NCBI GenBank assembly: GCA_958352855.1
Contig: CATWQE010000004.1
Span: 1-64,000, forward strand
DNA: 64,000 nt
DNA from: an uncultured Bacillota bacterium
GTDB taxonomy: Bacteria > Bacillota > Clostridia > Lachnospirales > Lachnospiraceae
Direction: 5' to 3'
The notes beneath the pieces are model-generated. The model was not told where the DNA came from and made no database searches. It saw only the letters and a list, made by a program, of their open reading frames with translations. Shown here in pieces: positions 16,087 to 22,504 of the stretch (its first letter is position 1; every line of letters begins with the position of its first letter). The translations under genes were made by a program, and so were the position numbers.

Positions 16087-16476
16087 TTATATTCCTGTTA
16101 TTTTACAGGGGGAGCGTCTTTCTTCGGCGGCTGAGGATTCATGGCAGCCCCTTTTTTTCAGGACAATATCATCTGCCTTGATGTACCAGTCCACCTCTGC
16201 CCCTTGAAAGGTAGCCGTTGCCACAGTATCTGCCACAGGATTGATAAGTTCCACCTCTGCGTTGTAATCGAACTCCTTTAACGGCACGCTGGCAGGGATG
16301 GAAACCTGAATCATACGCCCCTGTCCTCTGGATTTTAAGTCATAGGTACGCTCCTTGATTTCTTCTGATACCGAGCCGTCTTCATTCTGGAGGTGAACCT
16401 CACGGCGGAGGGCAGAAAACTTCAATACCCCGAAAGTTGCTTCCTTGTTAATCACGATTCCGTTTGCTAATCTCAT
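16087..16476 (-). CDS. Orf22: YdcP/DUF961-family ICE protein
   Basis: A 129-residue protein beginning RLANGIVINKEATFGVLKFS. It belongs to the DUF961 family found in two copies at the start of Tn916-like transfer operons. AAGGAGG lies before the ATG. The C-terminus is longer than in orf23, with a basic EERRSPCKITGI end. In ICEBs1 the YdcP-type proteins act as auxiliary factors for replication or transfer. A role with MobT is inferred from order only. Confidence 0.85.
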   Translation of the reverse strand: MRLANGIVINKEATFGVLKFSALRREVHLQNEDGSVSEEIKERTYDLKSRGQGRMIQVSIPASVPLKEFDYNAEVELINPVADTVATATFQGAEVDWYIKADDIVLKKRGCHESSAAEERRSPCKITGI

Positions 16477-16497
16477 AGTCTGATGTCCTCCTTTTCC

Positions 16498-16812
16498 TTA
16501 CGCTTTTACCATATCATCTGCGTGTAAAATGTAGTTGGTAAAGCCCCTTGTGCCGATTTTATAGCCCTCTGCGGTAATACGGGGATTGACGAGCTTCACA
16601 CGTTCCTCAAAGTCAAAATGTTTCTCTCCAGCTTCGGCAGGGAGGATAACCACAATATCATCTGCCCTCTGTACGTCTGAATAAAGGTTGAAGCTGCGAG
16701 AGAGTACCGCCATGCGTCCGTTGATTCTTCTCTGTTCTGTTTTGTCTTCTCCGGCAAACTCCAAGTTGCCGAATGTTTTTTCCATGTTGGGGATAACGAA
16801 TTTTAATTCCAT
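16498..16812 (-). CDS. Orf23: YdcP/DUF961-family ICE protein
   Basis: A 104-residue paralogue of orf22 (MELKFVIPNMEKTFGNLEFA; YILHADDMVKA at the end). It is the first gene of the transfer operon in this element, following AGAAAGGAC. Tn916 has another small gene, orf24, before it; no convincing orf24 is seen here. Confidence 0.85.
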   Translation of the reverse strand: MELKFVIPNMEKTFGNLEFAGEDKTEQRRINGRMAVLSRSFNLYSDVQRADDIVVILPAEAGEKHFDFEERVKLVNPRITAEGYKIGTRGFTNYILHADDMVKA

Positions 16813-16940
16813 ATAGATGTACCTGTCCTTTCTGAATGTTGTGTTTGATGGTTGGTTTTGGGTTCTGGTTTGAAAGTCGGAGGGGAACGCTCCGGCAGTG
16901 GTGATTTCTTCGTGGTATCACATCCTTTCTGGTTTAGGGT
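16813..16940 (-). other. Leader of the transfer operon
   Basis: The space between the terminator-like hairpin and orf23 on the minus strand. A purine-rich AGAAAGGATG near 16,925 resembles a ribosome site, but the frame that follows (down to 16,658) overlaps orf23 and has no recognisable features, so I do not call it a gene. Confidence 0.3.
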
Positions 16941-16970
16941 AAAAAAATAGACGCTCAGTTTTGAACGTCT
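16941..16970 (-). terminator. Intrinsic terminator upstream of orf23
   Basis: On the minus strand a nine-base stem (AGACGTTCA / TGAGCGTCT, one G-T pair, four-base loop) is followed by A and seven T. It lies ahead of the first transfer gene, just inside the ICE end. It could stop host transcription from entering the element, or act as an attenuator for transcripts crossing the circular joint. Confidence 0.7.
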
Positions 16971-17341
16971 ATAAAGGAAAGATATTGAGGTTTTGCTGGT
17001 CTATCTTATAAATCTGAATGTACTTCGATTGCATTTTTATTGCATTTTTTATTTTTTTTTCATATAGATTTTAGTGGTTGATAGTTCCTGAAAATGCCTT
17101 AAAATCAATGATTTTCACTTATATGGCATACTGTCTGTCTGGAATTCGAATAAAATATTAGTTTTATGTGGCAGATGATTGTGTGAATTATCTGCCATTA
17201 TTCTTTTACAGAATGTATTACTGGAAGAATTTTAAAATGAGTTATCGCAGGTAAATGCTTTTCGTATGAAATTTATCTAAAGTAATGCCAGGATATCTTT
17301 TGCATACAGTAATTCAGCATCTATAAAGAGAGGTGTAAGAC
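16971..17341. other. ICE right end and chromosomal junction, no gene
   Basis: About 370 bases without a gene. A repeat TTGCATTTTT occurs at about 17,028 and 17,039, followed by a run of nine or ten T and then TTTAGTGGTTGATAG. The terminal sequence and coupling bases of the ICE probably lie here. A consensus-like promoter for the next gene is not obvious. The precise end needs comparison with an empty site. Confidence 0.45.
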
Positions 17342-17665
17342 TTGATAGGTGATATTGTAAAAGTCACAGTGGACAGACCGCTAGGGTCATATCATCCGAA
17401 GCACAAAGACATGTATTACCCAATAAATTATGGATATATAGAAGGGATTATGGCACCTGATAAAGAGGAACAGGATGCATATATTTTAGGCGTTGATAAA
17501 CCGGTAAAAGAGTTTACCGGAAGAATTATTGCAATTATCCACAGGTTGGATGATGTGGAAGAAAAATGGGTTGTAGCGCCGGAAAATCTGTCTTTTAGTA
17601 AAGAAGAGATTATAGCCCAGGTTTTGTTTCAGGAGAAATACTTTCAGTGGGAAATTGAAACGTGA
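17342..17665 (+). CDS. Small inorganic pyrophosphatase-like protein
   Basis: A 107-residue protein with the opening strands of family I pyrophosphatases: KVTVDRPLGSYHPKHKDMYY and PINYGYIEGIMAPDKEEQDA, then AYILGVDKPVKEFTG. It starts with TTG after GAGAGGTG. The length is well below the about 175 residues of full family I enzymes, so it may be a short clostridial relative without proven activity. It is the first chromosomal gene next to the ICE end. Confidence 0.65.
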   Translation: MIGDIVKVTVDRPLGSYHPKHKDMYYPINYGYIEGIMAPDKEEQDAYILGVDKPVKEFTGRIIAIIHRLDDVEEKWVVAPENLSFSKEEIIAQVLFQEKYFQWEIET

Positions 17666-17798
17666 TTCCCAAGATGACTTGATGAGGCAAAGTAAAATCC
17701 CCAATTTTGCAGGATTTATGAAAAATACTTGACTGTAAACCTTGTTTATAGCTTACGCTCAGGGTAAAATATAGTTATGTAAGGTGAGGTGCAGGAAT

Positions 17799-18635
17799 AT
17801 GACCATAAAAGAAGTGGAGGAACTGACAGGGCTATCACGTTCGAATGTGCGTTTCTATGAAAAGGAGAGATTAATTTTCCCATCCAGAAATGAGAAGAAT
17901 GGATACAGGGATTATTCGGAGAGCGATGTGGAAAACATAAAAAAGATTGCGTATCTTAGAACTCTTGGAATTTCTGTAGAAGACATAAGAAACGTCATAG
18001 AAGAAAAAGAAAGTTTACATAAAGTGATTCGAAAACAAAAAGAGATGCTGAAAAAACAGCTTTCTGATTTGGACAGAGCCAAAATTTTGTGTGAAAAGAT
18101 GCTTTGTTCAAAGGAAATGAATTATAAGGAATTTCAAGTAGAGGAATATGTAAATCAGTTGCAGGAATACTGGGATGATAACAAAACGGTTTTTCGATTG
18201 GATTCGGTGAACTTTCTTTATATTTGGGGGAGTTTTATTACGTGGGTTGTCATTGCGGCCCTTTCTTTGCTTGTTGGATTGTGGTCTTATGGCAAATTGC
18301 CGCCTGAAATTCCGGTGCAGTGGAATCATGGCGTTGTTTCTTCTCTGGTAGATAAAAAATTTATTTTTGTTTATCCGGTGGCATGCGTTATTCTCCGTTA
18401 TCTTATCAGACCGATGATGTATGCCAAACTGCAAATGGAAAATGCCTTTGGCGAAATTCTAACAGAATATTTGACTAATTATCTGAGCTTTGTGGCATTA
18501 TCTGTGGAAATATTCTCTATCCTTTTTCTTTATGGAGCAGTGAAAAATATTGTAGTGGTCTTGGTTATGGATACGGTGGTATTGTTGGGACTGCTGGCAG
18601 TGGGAATTGTAAAGATGGATTTAAGGAAGGAGTAG
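17799..18635 (+). CDS. MerR-family regulator with membrane DUF1648-like C-terminus
   Basis: About 278 residues. The N-terminal MerR helix-turn-helix is clear (MTIKEVEELTGLSRSNVRFY, RDYSESDVENIKKIAYLRTL), followed by a coiled coil to about residue 100. The C-terminal half has four hydrophobic segments and a LPPEIPVQWN motif typical of DUF1648. ATG 17799 is chosen because AGGTGAGG lies nine bases before it; an upstream ATG at 17784 has no ribosome site. Fusion of MerR to a membrane domain suggests sensing at the membrane. The spacer between -35 and -10-like boxes upstream carries an imperfect ACCTTG / CAGGGT dyad, possibly its own operator. Confidence 0.85.
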   Translation: MTIKEVEELTGLSRSNVRFYEKERLIFPSRNEKNGYRDYSESDVENIKKIAYLRTLGISVEDIRNVIEEKESLHKVIRKQKEMLKKQLSDLDRAKILCEKMLCSKEMNYKEFQVEEYVNQLQEYWDDNKTVFRLDSVNFLYIWGSFITWVVIAALSLLVGLWSYGKLPPEIPVQWNHGVVSSLVDKKFIFVYPVACVILRYLIRPMMYAKLQMENAFGEILTEYLTNYLSFVALSVEIFSILFLYGAVKNIVVVLVMDTVVLLGLLAVGIVKMDLRKE

Positions 18636-18640
18636 AGGTA

Positions 18641-19072
18641 GTGATTTGTAAGACGTATGAACTGGGAAGTTTAAAGAATTATAAATTTGTAGTCGTGCTT
18701 TCGAGATATAACGGAAGGGTTTTGCTGAGCAGGCATAGAGAAAGAAGCACTTGGGAAACACAGGGTGGACATATTGAACAAGGAGAAGCACCTATGGATG
18801 CTGCAAAACGTGAGTTGTATGAAGAATCAGGTGCAGAGGAATTTTCTTTATCTCCCTTGTGTGACTATTGGGTAGAAAATGAGGATGGAAACAACGGAGC
18901 CGGCGGGATGGTATTTACTGCGGTAATATGTAAGCTTGGAAAACTCCCACAAAGTGAGATGGCAGAGATAAAAACGTTTGACGCATTACCTGAAAATTTA
19001 ACTTATCCGGCAATTACACCAGTTTTGTTTCGCTATGAAAAAATGATGAAGAAGAGTACTGTGACAGAATAA
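18641..19072 (+). CDS. Nudix hydrolase
   Basis: A 143-residue protein with a complete Nudix box: G-HIEQG-E-APMDAAK-RELYEESGA. It starts at GTG 18641 after GGAAGGAG, five bases after the MerR stop, so it probably shares the transcript. Nudix enzymes cleave nucleoside diphosphates linked to other groups; the substrate cannot be told. The C-terminus YPAITPVLFRYEKM resembles other small Firmicute Nudix proteins. Confidence 0.88.
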   Translation: MICKTYELGSLKNYKFVVVLSRYNGRVLLSRHRERSTWETQGGHIEQGEAPMDAAKRELYEESGAEEFSLSPLCDYWVENEDGNNGAGGMVFTAVICKLGKLPQSEMAEIKTFDALPENLTYPAITPVLFRYEKMMKKSTVTE

Positions 19073-19087
19073 CAGGAGGTGCTTTTT

Positions 19088-19417
19088 ATGCTTGAAAGTT
19101 TTTATATCATGTTTGATTTGTTTATGGCTTTGGTGACGTTTCTTATAGGGTTCTATTTTTACAAATCTAAGGGGAAAGCGGCGAATCTTTTATCTGGTTA
19201 CAACAGGCGTTCCAGGGAAGAACGGAAAAACTTTGATGAGGATTCCATGTGCTGCTGTTATGGAAAACGTATGATGATTATGGCTGTTCCTTTTGTGGCA
19301 GGGGCAGTGATTGATGCCTTCTGGGAAGGAATTGGCTGTGCATTAGCCTGGGGAGTGTGGATTATTCTGTTTATTTTGTTATTGGTAAAAAGGACAAAAA
19401 CAGAAAGATTAAAGTGA
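19088..19417 (+). CDS. DUF3784-like membrane protein
   Basis: About 109 residues with three hydrophobic segments (about residues 4-22, 62-78 and 82-101). Between the first two lies NLLSGYNRRSREERKNFDED followed by CCCYGKR, similar to the GYN...EE...Y/F-D signature of DUF3784 proteins. AGGAGGTG precedes ATG 19088. It forms a likely operon with merR and the Nudix gene. Function unknown. Confidence 0.7.
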   Translation: MLESFYIMFDLFMALVTFLIGFYFYKSKGKAANLLSGYNRRSREERKNFDEDSMCCCYGKRMMIMAVPFVAGAVIDAFWEGIGCALAWGVWIILFILLLVKRTKTERLK

Positions 19418-19614
19418 AAAAACTACAGAAGAGAAAAGTAAGAAGGAATAAAAATCTCCGCCCATTAGGGCGGAGACATTTGTTTTGTCTTATTGCAATG
19501 GATATGTGGCAAACATCTACTTGTAAGAATGACAAGACCACACAGAAGTAGTATAATGTTTCAATGGCTGTGTTTTCAGACAGGACAATGAATGGGAGAG
19601 GAGTGAGTTATGGA

Positions 19615-20214
19615 ATGATGAAAGAGTATCTGCTATCGGAACAAAACCAGAGGATACTTATATCTGTAAAACGTTCCTCCAGAAAATCTATAGGACTTGA
19701 GGTTCGCGCCACAGGGGAAGTGGTTATCAGGATTCCCAACCGGCTATCAGATAAGAGATTAAAGGAATTTATAGAGAGTCATAAAACGTGGATTTTTCAA
19801 AAAGTTGCCCTTATAAAACAAAAGACAGAGAGCAAAAAAGAGTTAAGAGTTCCTGCCTGGGACACTCTATCGAATATGGAGCGTGAAAAAATAAAAGAAA
19901 AAATTTCCCATAGGATTCGGTATTACAGTCAAAAGATGCAGGTAGAATACCAAAGAGTTACTATACGCAACCAGAAAACCCGTTGGGGAAGCTGTAGTTC
20001 TAAGGGAAACCTGAATTTTAATTACAGGCTTTTTTATCTTCCAGAGGAATTGCTGGATTATGTGGTGGTTCATGAACTGGCACACAGGAGGCACATGAAT
20101 CATTCGCTGCAATTCTGGCAGGAGGTGGAAATCTATTGCCCGGATTATGAAACATGCAGGAAAAAACTAGGAGAGTATAGATTTGCAACAGAGGAGGAAA
20201 ATGAGAATTTATGA
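19615..20214 (+). CDS. YgjP-like (DUF45) zinc metallopeptidase domain protein
   Basis: About 199 residues. The metal site VVHELAHRRHMNHSLQFW (HExxH with a downstream His) and TRWGSCSSKGNLNFNYRLF are diagnostic for the YgjP/DUF45 family, related to SprT and wss peptidases. ATG 19615 is preferred because GGGAGAGGAG lies about eleven bases before; ATG 19564 opens the frame earlier without a ribosome site. It overlaps the next MATE gene by four bases. Biological substrate unknown. Confidence 0.85.
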   Translation: MMKEYLLSEQNQRILISVKRSSRKSIGLEVRATGEVVIRIPNRLSDKRLKEFIESHKTWIFQKVALIKQKTESKKELRVPAWDTLSNMEREKIKEKISHRIRYYSQKMQVEYQRVTIRNQKTRWGSCSSKGNLNFNYRLFYLPEELLDYVVVHELAHRRHMNHSLQFWQEVEIYCPDYETCRKKLGEYRFATEEENENL

Positions 20215-21569
20215 AAAATCAGCAGAAGACACTTTTGTTTGAAGAAACACCTATACCAAAAGCAGTGGCTACTCTTGCAGTGCCTACGGTGTTAAGCTCT
20301 CTGGTTATGGTGCTTTATAATCTGGCAGACACGTATTTTGTAGGGATGTGCAATGACCCGATTCAAAATGCAGCAGTTACCCTTGCGGCGCCGGTTCTGC
20401 TGGCTTTTAATGCAGTAAATAATCTTTTTGGCGTTGGAAGCTCCAGTATGATGAGCAGAGCCCTTGGCCGCAAGGATTATGAGACAGTTTATAAAAGTTC
20501 AGCTTTTGGATTTTACTGCGCTTTGCTAAGTGGTGTAGTGTTTGCCCTATTATGTGGAATCTTCCATGAACCCCTTTTGTATCTTTTAGGGGCAGATGCC
20601 AATACAGCGGCAGCTACAGGGGAATATCTGAAATGGACTGCTGTTTTCGGAGCAGTACCTTCTATTCTAAATGTAGTGCTGGCATATATGGTGCGCTCAG
20701 AAGGTTCGGCGCTTCATGCAAGTATTGGTACTATGAGCGGATGCTTGTTGAATATAATTCTGGACCCTGTTTTTATTTTGCCATGGGGTCTGAATCTTGG
20801 GGCAGCAGGCGCAGGATTTGCAACCTTTTTGTCTAACTGTGGAGCTTTGCTGTATTTCATTGTACTGCTGTATAAAAAGAGAAAAGACACTTATGTGTGC
20901 CTCCGTCCGGACAAATTTACGCTGGAAAGACATATTGTCGTGGGCGTGTGCAGCGTTGGTATTCCGGCGTCGATTCAGAACCTTTTGAATGTAACAGGAA
21001 TGACGATTTTGAATAATTTTACTTCTTCTTTTGGTGCAGATGCAGTGGCCGCTATGGGAATTACCCAGAAAATCAATCAGGTTCCCATGCAGATTGCCAT
21101 GGGACTGTCTCAGGGGATTATGCCGCTTATCAGCTACAACTATTCCAGTGGAAATCACAAACGTATGAGAGGAACCCTTTCCTTTACAGTGAAAATAAGC
21201 CAGGGATTTTTGTGCGCAGTAGCAGTGATGTATTTTGTATTTGCCGGTCCATTAACCAGAATGTTTATGGACAATGAAGTGATTGTAGGATATGGAATCA
21301 GGTTTTTGCGTGGTTTTTGTCTTGGAATGCCATTTTTGTGTATGGATTTCGTGGCAGTGGGTGTATTCCAGGCAGTTGGAATGGGAAGATATGCCCTTGT
21401 GTTTGCCATTATGAGAAAAGTAGTTCTGGAAATTCCGGCGCTTTATATTTTAAATTATATATTCCCGTTATATGGTCTGGCTTACGCACAGCTTACCGCA
21501 GAGGTAGTGCTGGCAATAGCAGCGGTAGCGGTGCTGGTGAGATTTTTTAAGAAGCTGGAGAAGTCTTGA
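20211..21569 (+). CDS. MATE-family efflux transporter
   Basis: A 452-residue protein with about twelve membrane segments. Family marks are AVPTVLSSLVMVLYNLADTY, VRSEGSALHASIGTMSGCLL and DAVAAMGITQKINQVPMQIA. It shares the plan of the ICE-borne MATE but is clearly diverged and richer in G and C, so it is a resident chromosomal gene. The start overlaps the metallopeptidase stop by four bases. Substrate unknown. Confidence 0.92.
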   Translation: MKNQQKTLLFEETPIPKAVATLAVPTVLSSLVMVLYNLADTYFVGMCNDPIQNAAVTLAAPVLLAFNAVNNLFGVGSSSMMSRALGRKDYETVYKSSAFGFYCALLSGVVFALLCGIFHEPLLYLLGADANTAAATGEYLKWTAVFGAVPSILNVVLAYMVRSEGSALHASIGTMSGCLLNIILDPVFILPWGLNLGAAGAGFATFLSNCGALLYFIVLLYKKRKDTYVCLRPDKFTLERHIVVGVCSVGIPASIQNLLNVTGMTILNNFTSSFGADAVAAMGITQKINQVPMQIAMGLSQGIMPLISYNYSSGNHKRMRGTLSFTVKISQGFLCAVAVMYFVFAGPLTRMFMDNEVIVGYGIRFLRGFCLGMPFLCMDFVAVGVFQAVGMGRYALVFAIMRKVVLEIPALYILNYIFPLYGLAYAQLTAEVVLAIAAVAVLVRFFKKLEKS

Positions 21570-21736
21570 TTTTCATACCTTCGCCCTTTTAGCTTTGAAT
21601 ATTCCAAAATACAAGTTGGACAAATTTTGGACAAACCTTGATTTTTGTACTTCTCTATGCTAGACTATTACCCGTTACAAAAACCCGAAAAACAAGGTCT
21701 TATAAGGGTTTCGCCGATTTCCGGCGTAAAATGAAT
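21570..21736 (+). promoter_or_regulatory. Promoter region of queT
   Basis: TTGATT and TAGACT are spaced by 17 bases near 21,639-21,667, with a TG before the -10 box. A short hairpin CGCCG-ATTTC-CGGCG follows near 21,711-21,725, ahead of the riboswitch. No gene is seen in this interval. Confidence 0.5.
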
Positions 21737-21779
21737 CGTGTGTTCGTGACCTTCCACACGTAAAACAAAACTAAAGGAG
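21737..21779 (+). ncRNA. preQ1-I riboswitch
   Basis: A six-base P1 stem (CGTGTG at 21737-21742 with CACACG at 21755-21760) encloses a loop ending in GACCTTC. The A-rich tail TAAAACAAAACTAAAGGAG follows, as in class I preQ1 riboswitches. Loop bases CCTT can pair with AAGG of the ribosome site to make the H-type pseudoknot, so ligand would shut off translation. The regulated gene, queT, is the proper partner. Confidence 0.85.
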
Positions 21780-21788
21780 AATAGAACT

Positions 21789-22283
21789 ATGAAAACAAAA
21801 AATGTAACTTTCTGGACCCAGGCGGCTATGATTGCAGCTATTTATGTTGTGCTGACATTTGTGTTTGCACCTATCAGCTTTGGAGAAGTACAGATTCGAA
21901 TTGCTGAAATGCTTACCGTACTTCCGATTTTTACGCCGGCTGCTATCCCAGGATTATTTGTGGGATGCATCATTGGTAACGTTTCAGGTGGAGCCTTACT
22001 GCCGGACATTGTATTTGGAAGCCTTGCTACCTTAATCGGAGCAGTGGGAACCTATATGCTCAGAAAACTTCCAAAAGGAGTTGCAGTACTGCCTCCAATC
22101 CTTGCAAATGTGCTGATTGTGCCATTTGTGCTGCGCTATGCTTATGGCGTGAATCTGCCTATTGTATTTATGATGTTTACAGTAGGTGTTGGAGAAGTAG
22201 TTTCCTGTGAATTGCTGGGATGTATGCTGGCAGCCATTTTGAAACGATATCAGGGGCGGATTTTCCAAACTGCCAGAATGTGA
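21789..22283 (+). CDS. queT: QueT family queuosine precursor transporter
   Basis: A 164-residue membrane protein with about five hydrophobic segments. MIAAIYVVLTFVFAPISFGE, QIRIAEMLTVLPIFTPAAIP and GNVSGGALLPDIVFGSLATL are the QueT (ECF S-component-like) signatures. It takes up a queuosine precursor, which fits the preQ1-I riboswitch ending at its ribosome site. A hairpin after the stop likely ends the transcript. Confidence 0.95.
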   Translation: MKTKNVTFWTQAAMIAAIYVVLTFVFAPISFGEVQIRIAEMLTVLPIFTPAAIPGLFVGCIIGNVSGGALLPDIVFGSLATLIGAVGTYMLRKLPKGVAVLPPILANVLIVPFVLRYAYGVNLPIVFMMFTVGVGEVVSCELLGCMLAAILKRYQGRIFQTARM

Positions 22284-22296
22284 AAATAGAGAGAAA

Positions 22297-22362
22297 AGAG
22301 CTGTTATATCAGGTATGTTAGCCATGCGCTGTGAACCTGGTAAAGCAGCTTTTTCTATTCTC
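22297..22362 (+). terminator. Terminator after queT
   Basis: Arms AAAGAGCTG and CAGCTTTTT close a long irregular hairpin with an inner CAGGT / ACCTG stem, ending in a T-run. It separates queT from the next unit. Confidence 0.55.
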
Positions 22363-22504
22363 CCAATCATTTACTTTGACATCCCAGAAGCAGTGTGATA
22401 AACTTAAAACAATTATGGAGTCTTGTACCCTAAGCAAGAATATTCAATAAGAATACATATTTGAAACTAATATACAAATCAATGAATGTACAGAGGTGAA
22501 TAAA

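Larger units (their letters stand above)
1..17060. mobile_element. Tn916-family integrative conjugative element, partial
   Basis: The gene order on the minus strand, read from right to left, matches Tn916 orf23, 22, 21, 20, 19, 18, 17, 16, 15, 14, 13, then the regulatory genes orf9 (plus strand), orf7 and orf8. That order is established knowledge of the family; the matching proteins are seen here. Integrase and excisionase, which in Tn916 follow orf8, would lie left of base 1 and are not in the window. The right end is inferred near 17,030-17,070, where T-rich sequence with a repeated TTGCATTTTT motif lies between the first ICE gene and unrelated chromosomal genes. The cargo site of tet(M) holds a MarR-MATE pair instead. 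Confidence 0.93.

Noticed and set aside
16658..16921. Possible orf24-like frame at the ICE end
   Set aside because: It overlaps orf23 in another frame and has no family motif.
22297..22362. Possible third copy of the terminator-embedded palindrome
   Set aside because: The hairpin is of similar size but lacks the CTTTGAG/CTCAAAG core and the rest of the shared sequence.
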